Part shown: piece by piece, positions 25,654 through 34,756 of the stretch
Position numbering within the stretch: position 1 is the stretch's first letter
Layout: each line of letters starts with the position of its first letter
From: Sphingomonas morindae
Lineage (GTDB): Bacteria > Pseudomonadota > Alphaproteobacteria > Sphingomonadales > Sphingomonadaceae
Reading direction: 5' to 3'
Assembly: GCF_023822065.1 (NCBI RefSeq)
Contig: NZ_CP084930.1
Location: 2,992,001 to 3,056,000 of the forward strand
Length of the DNA: 64,000 nt
The notes under the pieces: model-generated
Seen by the model: only the letters and a program-made list of their open reading frames with translations
The model's database searches: none
What the model was told of the DNA's origin: nothing
Made by a program: the position numbers and the translations under genes

Positions 25654-28169
25654 AGCATCACCTTAACCCCACCTTCGATCGTCACGTCGTAGAATTCCCG
25701 CTGGATAGGCCGGTTCGCGGATCCTTCGTAGAAGCGTAGCGGGGCGTTGGTGAGGTTCTTGACGTTCGAGTAGAGCGAGAGGCGCGGTGTCAGGCGATAG
25801 CTGCCGTTGAAATCGAGGGTGAAACGCTGATCCTGGAAGACGTCGGTCGATCGGCTGCCGCCAATTCCAAACAGCACCTTGGACTCATACTGACCTGACA
25901 GACGCACCTGCACGCGGCCCAGCTCGTAGAACAGCGCCCCGTTCCCGGTATATTTGAACGTGCCCGGCAGCGGCACCGAGCCCTCGCCCTCGCGCAACGC
26001 GACTGCGGATGCGACGTAGGAGAAGTTCGCATCGACACCGAGGCCCGACAATAGGCCAGGCAGCGCCTTGAAGCGATCGACGAACGCCGCTTCCACGCCG
26101 CGCGCGTGCGACGAGCGGACATTCTCGTAGGTGTCGATGGTCGCGATTCCCGAAATCCCCGGATAGGTCGTGCGCACCGTCCGCGCGACGATGTAGTTCC
26201 TGAACTCCTTGTCGAACACGCCGATCGAGACGATGCCGTTGTCGGGCAGGTAATATTCGAGGTCGACATCAAAATTATGCCCATAGGTGGGCTTCAGAGC
26301 GGGATTGCCGACCGACACGGAGCCGGCGCCGAGATCGACATTGGCGTTTTGAATCGTCTGGAAGAAGCCGGGGCGCGCGATGCCGGTCGAATATGTTGCG
26401 CGCGCGATCAGGTGCGGATCGATCTGGTAGCGCAGCTGCAAAGTCGGGAAAGCGTTGGTGTAGCTCCGCTGCTCCGATGCCGCGACGGACGAGCTATTGC
26501 CGTCCGCATCGGTGACGGTCGAGGTGCCGCGATAGGTCGCCTTGGTATGTTCGACGCGAACGCCGGCCAATATGCCCAGCTGCCCGATCGTGCCCTTGTA
26601 CTGGACGAAGCCCGCATAGACATCCTCATTGTCGTCGAACAGCGGCGGTGCGTCGTCGCTGGCCGGGTCGGCCGCGGCGTAGAGGGAACGCAAGCCGTTC
26701 TGATCGAGCCCGGCGCCGATCTGATAATGATCATCGTAGAAGCTGTAGGGGCCGCCGCTTTGCAACCCGGTCAGGCTCTGGCCCGAACCGGCATAGGAGA
26801 AGCGGTTCACCTGCGCGAGCTTGTGGCGGAAACGCAGTTTGCCGCCGATTGCCAGTTCGCCATTGTCCAACAGGTGCAGCGGCGCCGACAGCTTGGCCGA
26901 GCCGGACCATTCACGGTCGCGATCATGCTCGGTCTGGTTGCTGATGCCGTCCAGCGCGTAATTGGCGCTGTCGAGAATGTCCGCGCCGTTCGTGACGGCG
27001 AAGCGCGGATAATTGGGATTGGTGATGTTGTCATAGGCGACCGTCAGCCCCGAGGGGCCGTTGAAGGTCGAGTTCAGGTCGTAATGCTTGTCATAGGTGG
27101 CGCGCGAATAGGCGGCAAACCAGTCGAACTTGATCGCGCTGAAGCGATGATCGCCGCCGATCTGCACCACGGTGTTGCGGTGGCTCTCGTCCTCGTCGCG
27201 GAGCGTCTTGACCGTCGATGCGTCGGTCGCGACGAAGCCTTTCGGGTTCGCCGGATCGGCGGTCAGTGGATCGCCTAGGCCGTCGATTTCGAGACGGTTG
27301 CGCGAGACATGCTCACTGTAACCGGCCACGCTGGCACGCGCATAGAAACGCTGCTCGTCGCTCGGGGTGAAATCGACCTCGCCGCTATAGCCGTAGCGCC
27401 GACGGTGATATTGGTAACGGCGCAGCTCCAGCGCATCGAAGGCCTTGTCGGGCGTGGCGGGCTGGTTGTCGAGATAGGCGGCCTCGACGTCGTCGATCCC
27501 GCGCCGGTCATTGTATAGGAATTGCGTCAACACGAAGGAGACGAGCGGATTGCCCTCCGCATTGCGGCCGATCGGCGCGCCGACCACGACCTCGTCGCGA
27601 TACAGGCCGGTGCGGCGGAGCGGCTCGTACCCGCCACCGACCGTGATGTCGGCAAAGGGCTTTTTGAGGCCGATCGCCGTCCGCGGGGTTAGTTCAATCG
27701 AGCCGCCAAGCCCCTCCGCCTCGTGATCGGGCAATCCGGTCTTTGTGACGACGATCCGATCGATCGCGCCGATCGGCACGGTGTCGAACTCCACCGCGCG
27801 GCCCGAGCCGTTGAAATAGGTGCCGCCGGGCTGCGTGTTCAGCAGCACGACGCCGCCGAACGTCGCGCCGTTGAGGTTGCCGTCGAGCCCGCGAATGTTG
27901 ACGAAGCGCCCTTCGCCGGTGTCGATCGACAGCGCGACGCCGGGGATCCGGCTGATTGCCTCGGCCGCATTCACGTCGGGATATTTGGCGATCGTCTCGG
28001 CGGGCTGAATATTGACGAGGTTTGGCGCGGCGGCCTGCTCGGCGCGGGCGGTGGACTCCAGCCGCCCCGTCACGACGATGTCCTGCGAAGTCGAGCCGGG
28101 CGCGTTCTCTGCCGAGGCGCCGACCGCAGGCAGCGCCACGGAGCAAAGCAATAGCGTGAACCTTGTCAT
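25650..28169 (-). CDS. TonB-dependent receptor (Caulobacter/Xanthomonas type)
   Basis: 839 residues. A signal peptide (LLLCSVALPAVGASA) is followed by IVVTGRLES, the plug domain with NAAEAISRIPGVALSIDTGE and RFVNIRGLDGNLNGATFGG, and a long barrel (NITNPNYPRFAV, LRYQIDPHLIARATYSTGIA, NPALKPTYGHNFDVDLEYY). The pattern fits the large IroN-like/TIGR01782-type receptors that take up glycans or metal chelates in this group. The protein ends GGVKVML; receptors of this type normally end in an aromatic residue, and the last codons coincide with the IS remnant, so the tip may have been altered. Upstream gap of about 210 bp holds its promoter. Confidence 0.88.
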   Translation of the reverse strand: MTRFTLLLCSVALPAVGASAENAPGSTSQDIVVTGRLESTARAEQAAAPNLVNIQPAETIAKYPDVNAAEAISRIPGVALSIDTGEGRFVNIRGLDGNLNGATFGGVVLLNTQPGGTYFNGSGRAVEFDTVPIGAIDRIVVTKTGLPDHEAEGLGGSIELTPRTAIGLKKPFADITVGGGYEPLRRTGLYRDEVVVGAPIGRNAEGNPLVSFVLTQFLYNDRRGIDDVEAAYLDNQPATPDKAFDALELRRYQYHRRRYGYSGEVDFTPSDEQRFYARASVAGYSEHVSRNRLEIDGLGDPLTADPANPKGFVATDASTVKTLRDEDESHRNTVVQIGGDHRFSAIKFDWFAAYSRATYDKHYDLNSTFNGPSGLTVAYDNITNPNYPRFAVTNGADILDSANYALDGISNQTEHDRDREWSGSAKLSAPLHLLDNGELAIGGKLRFRHKLAQVNRFSYAGSGQSLTGLQSGGPYSFYDDHYQIGAGLDQNGLRSLYAAADPASDDAPPLFDDNEDVYAGFVQYKGTIGQLGILAGVRVEHTKATYRGTSTVTDADGNSSSVAASEQRSYTNAFPTLQLRYQIDPHLIARATYSTGIARPGFFQTIQNANVDLGAGSVSVGNPALKPTYGHNFDVDLEYYLPDNGIVSIGVFDKEFRNYIVARTVRTTYPGISGIATIDTYENVRSSHARGVEAAFVDRFKALPGLLSGLGVDANFSYVASAVALREGEGSVPLPGTFKYTGNGALFYELGRVQVRLSGQYESKVLFGIGGSRSTDVFQDQRFTLDFNGSYRLTPRLSLYSNVKNLTNAPLRFYEGSANRPIQREFYDVTIEGGVKVML

Positions 28170-28348
28170 CGATCTTGTCCCCGGAGACTTCTATTCTTCG
28201 GGTGGTTTCTAGAGAGACCGTGACACTCCGGTTGCAGCTGCGCGCGACGCTCGAAACATTGGGACTTTGCAATCTTCACCGTCCCAGAAGTACCGCGGAC
28301 GGTGCTGCCCTAGATGGTCGGCTTGATTCTTCCAGCATCCGGGACGGG

Positions 28349-28371
28349 CCTGCCGACACAAGGTCGGCAGG
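28349..28371 (-). terminator. Hairpin after the beta-propeller gene
   Basis: A perfect 9-bp stem CCTGCCGAC/GTCGGCAGG (28349-28357 with 28363-28371) with a 5-nt loop, 9 bp past the end of the minus-strand gene at 28380. No strong T run; termination is inferred. Confidence 0.5.
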
Positions 28372-28379
28372 GCCTGGGG

Positions 28380-29399
28380 CTATCGACCTGGAGAGAAGAT
28401 CAGGAGGCCCAGCGATCCGGGCACCGGGCGCGGCCGCCCGCCGGGCGTGGGGGCGGGGGTCGTCGTCGCGGCCGCGACAAACAGGCGGCCTGTCTGCGGG
28501 TCGAGCGACATCGTGCGTCCGCTCACTTTGGTTGCGATAGGCTCGAGCGGAACATAATGATCTGCCGACGCCTGCTGGATCACGCTGATCGTCCCGTCCG
28601 CGCCGTTGGAGCTGAACACGCGCCGGCGAACCGGATCATAGGCGATCGCATCATTGCCCCGGCCGATCGGCAGCGTCGCGAGCACATGGCCGTCCGATCC
28701 GTCGAAGACGAGCATCACGCCGTTGGCGCATCCCATGAAGAGGCGATGCGCAGCTTTGTCGATCGCGAGGCCGTGCGGGCTCGTGCAGCCGGCGCCCGGA
28801 TAATGCGCGACCACGCGGTTGCCGGCCGTGTCGATGCGGACGAGATCGCCTTTCTCCTCGCCCGCGACGAACAAGGATCCGGCATCGTCGCTAACCGCGA
28901 ACTCGAGCTTCTCGCCCACCTTGATCGTCGCGATCCCGGCATCGGTCGCGGGATCGATCACGGTGATCGAGGCGGAGTCACCCTCTACCACGAAGATGTG
29001 CTTGCTCGATCCGTCGATCGCGATCGCGTCGGCGTCAGGCGCGGCAGGAATCCTCCGGACAATCTTGAGCGTCTTCGGATCGAATGCGACCGCCAGCCCG
29101 GCCTTGCCGTCGTCGGTGAAGCCCTGGCCGGTTTCCCTGGAGATAGCGATGCCGTGCGTGCCGCCGGGCACCCCCTCGACCTGCCCGACGACCGTACCGG
29201 CGTCAGGATCGACAAGGGTGACCCGGTCGCCGTGCGCGACATAGACGCGGTTGGCACCGGCATCGTAGGTGACGTAGTCCCAGCGATCGGGAGCGCCGAG
29301 CGGCACCGTCGCGACGAGAGTATAGGCCGGTCGAGCGAGCGCGGCCGAGGCGGACAGCGCCAGTCCCATGGCGCAGGCGTGCGTGAGTGTCTTCATCAT
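28380..29399 (-). CDS. YncE-type periplasmic beta-propeller protein
   Basis: 339 residues. A signal peptide (MKTLTHACAMGLALSASAAL) is followed by YVTN-type repeats of about 42 residues: YVTYDAGANRVYVAHGDRVT, VEGVPGGTHGIAISRETG, DADAIAIDGSSKHIFVVEGD, SPHGLAIDKAAHRLFMGCAN and RGNDAIAYDPVRRRVFSSNG. These form a seven-bladed propeller, a scaffold for binding partners or ligands rather than a defined enzyme. AGGAG precedes ATG 29399 by 5 bp (ATG 29396 also possible). The ATG overlaps the stop of the RND permease, so it is translationally coupled as the last gene of the efflux operon. Confidence 0.87.
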   Translation of the reverse strand: MMKTLTHACAMGLALSASAALARPAYTLVATVPLGAPDRWDYVTYDAGANRVYVAHGDRVTLVDPDAGTVVGQVEGVPGGTHGIAISRETGQGFTDDGKAGLAVAFDPKTLKIVRRIPAAPDADAIAIDGSSKHIFVVEGDSASITVIDPATDAGIATIKVGEKLEFAVSDDAGSLFVAGEEKGDLVRIDTAGNRVVAHYPGAGCTSPHGLAIDKAAHRLFMGCANGVMLVFDGSDGHVLATLPIGRGNDAIAYDPVRRRVFSSNGADGTISVIQQASADHYVPLEPIATKVSGRTMSLDPQTGRLFVAAATTTPAPTPGGRPRPVPGSLGLLIFSPGR

Positions 29400-32300
29400 C
29401 AAATCTCCTGAGTCGGGGCATTCCGGTCCGCCCAGCCGACGAGGATGGGCATGGCGAGCAGGACGAGCGGGTATTGCAGCAGCAGGCCCGCGACGATTGC
29501 GATGGCGAGCGGCTGCTGGATGCCGGATCCCTGACCAATCGCAAAGGCGAGCGGCAGCAGCGTGAGGATCGCGGCGAGCGTCGTCATCGTGATTGGGCGC
29601 ACGCGATTCCGGCTCGCCTCGCGCGCCGCCTGCGCGGGCGGCTGCGTATGGCGAAGCTCCTCATATTCGGAGACGTAGAAGATCGCCATTTCGGTGCCGA
29701 TGCCGATGATCATCGTCATACCCATCAGCGCGGTAATGTTGAGCTCGACTCCGGTCAGCCACAGCGCGGTGAACACCGCGGTGGTTGAGAGCAGCGAGCA
29801 GCCGATAATGATGAAGGGTGTGGCAAAGCGGCGATACAGGATGAGCAGCAGCACGAACTCCGCGATCAAGGCCGCGACGAACACCTTGGCGAGGCCGGCA
29901 AAGGCGATCTGCTGCTGCTGATACAGCCCACCCAGCTCGTAGCGGATCCGGGGGGCGAGCACGCCCGGCCTGTCCAGCGCGGCCTTCACATCGGCCACCG
30001 CCGCGCCCATCGAGCGCCCCTCGATGCGGCCGGTCACCGCCACCATGGGCTCCAGATTCTCGCGTGCGATCTGCGGCTGGCCGGTAACGCGCGACACCGT
30101 CGCGACACGGTCGAGGGTGACAATATGGCCGTCGGTCGCGCGCATCGGCAGGCGCGCCAGATCGGCCTCGCCGATCGACAGCGCCTGGGGCAGGCGCACC
30201 CGCACGTCCACCACCTTGTCCGCCTGCGGCAGCGAGGTGGCGACCGCGCCGGTGAGAGCGTCGCTGATCGCGGTCTCGACGTCCGCCGGCGCGATCCCTT
30301 CAAGCGCGGCGCGATCGGGATCGACCTTGACGTCGAGCGCGTCGCCGGCAAGCTGGAGCCCGCTCTTCACCTCCACGACGCCGTCGATCCGGCCGATGAG
30401 CGCCGCGATCTTCTCGGCCTGAGCGCGCAGCGGCGCGGGATCCGCCGAATAGAGCTTCACTTCGATCGGCTGCGGCACGGCTGTCAGGTCGCCGATCAGG
30501 TCCTCCATGAGCTGCGCCAGTTCGATATCGACGCCCGGCACCTTCTCGTTGATGGACGCGAGCGTGTCCGACATCACCTGCTCGGTGGACTTGGCGTGAT
30601 CCGCCTTGAGCCGGACGAAATAGTCGCCGTGATAGCTCTGCCCGAGATCCCCGCCGAGGCCGGTGCCGAGGCGACGCGAGAAAGTCTCTACCTCCGGATT
30701 AGCGCGAAGGATGGCATCGACTTGCGCCATCTCGCGGCTGGTCTCGATGATCGAGGTGCCAGGCCGGGTGTAATAGTCCATGACGAAGCCGCTCTCATCG
30801 ACCTTGGGCATGAAGCCGGTCGGCACGCGGGCGGACGCGAACCAGCCGAGAGCCACCAGCGGAGCCAGCATCGCCGCCAGCAGCCAGGGCCGCGCGCTTA
30901 GTCGCGCGAGCAGACCGGCATGGCGGCGGGTCAGCCACCCGTCATGCCCGGCACCGGGTTCGCGCCACGTCTCGAAATCCACCAGCCGACGCGCGAGCAG
31001 CGGCACCACGAACGCGGTCATCGCCCAACTGATCGCCAGCGCCGCCGCCATCGTCACCGACAGCGCCTTGGAGAATGCGCCGGTCACGCCGGTGAGGAAC
31101 GACAGCGGCAGGAATACGATCAGCGTCGCCAGGCTGGAGCCCGTCAGCGGCTTCACGAACTCGCGCGCGGCGGGAAGCACCGCCGCGCGGCCGACACCGG
31201 CCGCGCGCCGCGCAATATGTTCAACCATCACGATGACGTCGTCGATCAGCAGGCCGACCGCAGCGGCGATGCCGCCCAGCGTCATGATGTTGAAGCCCAT
31301 GCCCAGGAGCGCGAGCATCAGCACGGTGATGGCGAGTGTCGCCGGTACCACGATCAACGCGATCAGCGTGACGCGCGCGCTCCGGAGGAACAGGAACAGC
31401 ACCAGTGCGGCGAGCGCGAGACCGATCAGCACGGCGTCCCGCACGCTCGCGACGGATTGGGTGACGAGCTGGCTCTGGTCGTACCAGCAGATCAGCCGGA
31501 CGCCGGGCGGCAACCTGAACGCTGCCAGCTTCGCCGCGACCGCATGGGCGATCCGCACCGCGTTGCCGTCGGGCTGCTCGTAGATGTTGAGCAGCACCGC
31601 CGGCCGCCCATCTTCGACGATGCGCCGCCACACCGGCACCACCCCGCGCTGGACAGTGGCGACGTCGCGGACGCGAACGACGCCTTGCGGCGACGCCTTG
31701 ACGACCACCTCCCCGACCTGGCGCCCATCGGTGAGGCTGCGATCGGCGATGACGAGCGAGAGTCGGCCGCGATCCTGGACCTGCCCGACCGCGCTCAGCA
31801 CATTGCCATTGCGGACGGCCGTCGTGAGATCGTTCATGCCGAGCCCAAAGCCCGCGAGCCGCTGGGGATCGGCGAGCACCTCGATTTCGGCCGTGTCGCC
31901 GCCCTGCACATCGACCCGCGACAGCCCCGGGATGGCAGAGAGCAGGGGCGTGATCTGGTAGCGGCCAAGATCATGCAACGCGACTGGATCGGGATGATCC
32001 GCGACCAGCGCGTAGGAGATGATAGGGAAGACGGTGGGGTCCATCCGCCGGACACCATAGGCGGTGCCCGCGGGCAGGCCGGGCAGGGCGCGCGACAGCG
32101 CGGCATCGACCAGCAACGTCGCCGCAACCATGTCGCGACCCCAGCCGAAGTCGATCGACACCTGCGCCGAACCGCGGGTCGTCTCGGATCGCACGTCGGC
32201 GACCCCGGGGATCGTGCGCAAGACTTCCTCGACCGGGCGCGTGACGAGCATGGCGGTTTGATCGGCCGGACGGCTCCCGGCATCGAGATCGACCACCACG

Positions 32301-32431
32301 CGCGGGAAGGAGACCTGCGGAAACAGCCCGACCGGGAGCGTCAGCGCCGCCACCATGCCCGCAAGCGCCAGCGCCAGCGCGACGATCAGTACCGCGCGCG
32401 ACTGGCGCTCCACCAGAGTTTCAAGCGCCAT
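29399..32431 (-). CDS. RND efflux permease (AcrB superfamily)
   Basis: 1010 residues, with twelve membrane helices expected. The N-terminal helix (AVLIVALALALAGMVAALTL) is followed by the periplasmic porter with PGVADVRSETTRG, and the second half repeats this (FMPKVDESGFVMDYYTRPGT, PIEVKLYSADPAPLRAQAEK). The TM4 segment GLLIDDVIVMVEHI carries adjacent Asp-Asp at about residues 396-397, the proton relay of multidrug-type pumps, whereas heavy-metal pumps (CzcA/CusA) use DGAVVMVE. Late helices contain LTGVELNITALMGMTMIIGI. Substrate is therefore uncertain: drug-like or amphiphilic is favoured. Sits between the adaptor (1 bp gap) and the beta-propeller. Confidence 0.92.
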   Translation of the reverse strand: MALETLVERQSRAVLIVALALALAGMVAALTLPVGLFPQVSFPRVVVDLDAGSRPADQTAMLVTRPVEEVLRTIPGVADVRSETTRGSAQVSIDFGWGRDMVAATLLVDAALSRALPGLPAGTAYGVRRMDPTVFPIISYALVADHPDPVALHDLGRYQITPLLSAIPGLSRVDVQGGDTAEIEVLADPQRLAGFGLGMNDLTTAVRNGNVLSAVGQVQDRGRLSLVIADRSLTDGRQVGEVVVKASPQGVVRVRDVATVQRGVVPVWRRIVEDGRPAVLLNIYEQPDGNAVRIAHAVAAKLAAFRLPPGVRLICWYDQSQLVTQSVASVRDAVLIGLALAALVLFLFLRSARVTLIALIVVPATLAITVLMLALLGMGFNIMTLGGIAAAVGLLIDDVIVMVEHIARRAAGVGRAAVLPAAREFVKPLTGSSLATLIVFLPLSFLTGVTGAFSKALSVTMAAALAISWAMTAFVVPLLARRLVDFETWREPGAGHDGWLTRRHAGLLARLSARPWLLAAMLAPLVALGWFASARVPTGFMPKVDESGFVMDYYTRPGTSIIETSREMAQVDAILRANPEVETFSRRLGTGLGGDLGQSYHGDYFVRLKADHAKSTEQVMSDTLASINEKVPGVDIELAQLMEDLIGDLTAVPQPIEVKLYSADPAPLRAQAEKIAALIGRIDGVVEVKSGLQLAGDALDVKVDPDRAALEGIAPADVETAISDALTGAVATSLPQADKVVDVRVRLPQALSIGEADLARLPMRATDGHIVTLDRVATVSRVTGQPQIARENLEPMVAVTGRIEGRSMGAAVADVKAALDRPGVLAPRIRYELGGLYQQQQIAFAGLAKVFVAALIAEFVLLLILYRRFATPFIIIGCSLLSTTAVFTALWLTGVELNITALMGMTMIIGIGTEMAIFYVSEYEELRHTQPPAQAAREASRNRVRPITMTTLAAILTLLPLAFAIGQGSGIQQPLAIAIVAGLLLQYPLVLLAMPILVGWADRNAPTQEI

Positions 32432-32432
32432 G

Positions 32433-33455
32433 TCAGCGCGCGGTGCGGACGGCGCCGCCGTCCTCGAGCTGAAAGGCGCCGGTGACCACGACCGGACGGC
32501 GTCCGTCGATCGCGCCGCTCACGACGTCCACGTGATCGCCGCTCCGGATCACCGTGATCGGGACCGCCTTGGCCTTGCCGTTCGAGATCTGAAACACGCG
32601 GTCGCCCTGATCGCCGGTCACCACGCTGTCGTGCGGCACCAGCCAGCCGGACGACTCGCCCGCGGCGAGATCGACTCGCACCGCCTCGCCGCTCAGCAGG
32701 GCACCGGTCGGGAAGCCGACATCGACATCGACAAGGTGAGTCGTCGGATTGAGCTGCGCGTCGATGCGACGGACCGTTCCGGGCAGCGTGCCGCCGCCGT
32801 TCAATCGCGCGACCCGCGCCGCGCTGCCGGGGTGGAGACGCGCGCGCTCGGCCGGATCGACGCCGACCGTCGCGATTAGAGCGCCGCGCTTGGCAATCGT
32901 GGCGAGCGCGACCCCGGCCTGGGTGCGATCCCCCACCGCCACCGGGATCGTCGCGACCACGCCGTCGAACGGTGCCCGCAGCGTCTGGACCGCATTAGCC
33001 GCACCCTCCCGCCGCTGCGCGGCCAAGGCCGCCTGCGCATCAACGACCGCCTTCTCGGCCTGGGTGAGCTGGTCGCGAGTGGCGAGCTGCTGGGCGAGCA
33101 GCGCGCGCGTCGTGTCGCGCTGATGGATCGCGACGGCCAGCGTGGTCGATGCCGCCTCGAAGCCGGCCAGCGCGGACGGGGCGATCGCGAAGGTCAGAAT
33201 GGGCTCGCCGGCCCGCACGGCGGCGCCGGGCGTCACCAGCATCGCGGTTACTTGGCCCGGCTGGGCGACGCTCAGCGTCGCCGTGCCGTTCGAGGCGGCC
33301 ACGGCGCTGCCATAGCCGCTGATCCACCGGGTCATATGGCCCTGGCGAGCGGTGGCGGTGGTGATCGCCACGCTGCCGCCGCCCGATTGTTCGGCCTCCG
33401 GGCCGCCGCACCCCGCGGCAAGGACGAGCAGGGCCAAGCCCGCGCCTCGCCTCAT
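32433..33455 (-). CDS. RND membrane fusion lipoprotein
   Basis: 340 residues. Lipoprotein signal LVLAAGC (Cys 16). Barrel-sandwich halves flank an alpha hairpin: GTATLSVAQPGQVTAMLVTP, the hairpin with ALLAQQLATRDQLTQAEKAV (about 110-155), and LRAPFDGVVATIPVAVGDRT. The membrane-proximal part (VVTGDQGDRVFQISNGKAKA) is typical of CzcB/AcrA-type adaptors. It bridges the permease and the TolC-type protein; its start overlaps the stop of that gene (33452-33455). Confidence 0.9.
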   Translation of the reverse strand: MRRGAGLALLVLAAGCGGPEAEQSGGGSVAITTATARQGHMTRWISGYGSAVAASNGTATLSVAQPGQVTAMLVTPGAAVRAGEPILTFAIAPSALAGFEAASTTLAVAIHQRDTTRALLAQQLATRDQLTQAEKAVVDAQAALAAQRREGAANAVQTLRAPFDGVVATIPVAVGDRTQAGVALATIAKRGALIATVGVDPAERARLHPGSAARVARLNGGGTLPGTVRRIDAQLNPTTHLVDVDVGFPTGALLSGEAVRVDLAAGESSGWLVPHDSVVTGDQGDRVFQISNGKAKAVPITVIRSGDHVDVVSGAIDGRRPVVVTGAFQLEDGGAVRTAR

Positions 33456-34756
33456 CGGACCGCCTGCTCGATTGGCAGCGTCTCCACGGCGGGCAGCCCC
33501 GCGCCGATCAGGGTCTGCACCGCCACCTGCCGATCCTGCAGCGCAAGTTCGAGCGCCATCACCTCCTGCTCCTTCGTGAAGCGCGTCGCGATCAGATCGA
33601 CGAACGCCACCTCGTCGATCGCCGAAACGCTGCGCGCCGCCTCGGCACGCTGCGCCGCGATTCGCGCTTCGGGCAGATCGCGCCGCGCCTGGGCAAGCTG
33701 CTCACCGAGCTGGGTCATCTCGGCGAGCGCGGCGCCGACCTCGCCCGCCGTCGTGGCGAGTCGTGCGGCATATTCGGAGCGGAGCTGCGCGCGCGTGGCG
33801 CGGGTGATCGCGATATTGCCCTGGTTGCGATCGAACAGCGGCAGCCCGATCGTCGCCTCCGGGCCGACATTGACGACCTTGCTCGAGTCGCTGGTGCGCG
33901 ACAGGCCGAGCACGAGGTCCGGGAATTGCGCCAGGATCGCCTGCCGCACGGCCTCTTCCTGCGCGGCATAACCGAGGCGGAGCGCGAGCAGGTCGGGCCG
34001 ACGCTGGGGCAGCGTCGAGAGACCGGCGCGGACTGCGGCCGGATCGAAGGGCGGCAGCGACGCCTCCCGCACCAGCGTGATCGGCGCGTCGGGAGCAAGG
34101 CCGAGCAGCGCGCAGAGCTGGTGATGGAGTTGAAGTTCGCGCTGATCGATTGTCTGAAGATTGGTGCGCGCGCTCTGCATCGCGGCGCGCGTCGGCGCGG
34201 CGACGATCAGGGTGGTGTCGCCCGTCGCAAGCGCTCGGTCGGTCGCCGCCACGCGCTGGCGCAGGATGGCATAGGCTTCGGCGGCAACCGGCTGCTGGCG
34301 GCGGGTGCCAATCAGATCGACGGCCAGCTGACGCGCCTGGCCCGCGACCTGCCACTCCTGCCAGAGCAGGTCCGCCGCCGCCTGGCCCGCCGCATCGCGA
34401 GCCGCGCGCCTGCGGGATCGATAGGTTATGAGCGCCTTGAGGTCCTGCGACAGCCCGGCGCTCCACGCCGGCACGGCGCCCGCGCCGGAGACGAGCGGCA
34501 GGAACGCGCCCGCGAACGTTGGGTTGGGGAGGATGCCGCTCGCCAGCAGCTGTGCGTCCGCGATCCCGCGCCTCGCGCGCGCAGCGCGTAGATCGGGGTT
34601 GTTCTCGAGCGCGAGGCGGACCACATCGTCGATGGCGAGCGGCGCGACCGCTGGCGCGGCCGGCGCGAGAGCGGCGCTCTCGGGCAGCCGCGCCGCCTCG
34701 TAATGCTGGCAGGCGGCCAGCGACAGCAGCGCGGCGATGGCGGCGGGCCGCCTCAT
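33452..34756 (-). CDS. TolC-family outer membrane efflux lipoprotein
   Basis: 434 residues. Lipoprotein signal LLSLAAC (Cys 16). OEP repeats are visible: AIDDVVRLALENNPDLRAAR, ILPNPTFAGAF, TLPQRRPDLLALRLGYAAQE, and ATIGLPLFDRNQGNIAITRA, the last being a strong CzcC/CusC-like signature. It provides the outer membrane channel for the RND pump. The order histidine kinase, channel, adaptor, permease, beta-propeller on one strand, with overlapping stops and starts, indicates a single transcript. Confidence 0.9.
   Translation of the reverse strand: MRRPAAIAALLSLAACQHYEAARLPESAALAPAAPAVAPLAIDDVVRLALENNPDLRAARARRGIADAQLLASGILPNPTFAGAFLPLVSGAGAVPAWSAGLSQDLKALITYRSRRRAARDAAGQAAADLLWQEWQVAGQARQLAVDLIGTRRQQPVAAEAYAILRQRVAATDRALATGDTTLIVAAPTRAAMQSARTNLQTIDQRELQLHHQLCALLGLAPDAPITLVREASLPPFDPAAVRAGLSTLPQRRPDLLALRLGYAAQEEAVRQAILAQFPDLVLGLSRTSDSSKVVNVGPEATIGLPLFDRNQGNIAITRATRAQLRSEYAARLATTAGEVGAALAEMTQLGEQLAQARRDLPEARIAAQRAEAARSVSAIDEVAFVDLIATRFTKEQEVMALELALQDRQVAVQTLIGAGLPAVETLPIEQAVR

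Noticed and set aside
29399-32431. Calling the RND permease a CzcA/CusA heavy-metal pump
   Set aside because: The TM4 relay has adjacent Asp-Asp (IDDVIVMVE) rather than the metal-pump DGAVVMVE, so the substrate is left open.
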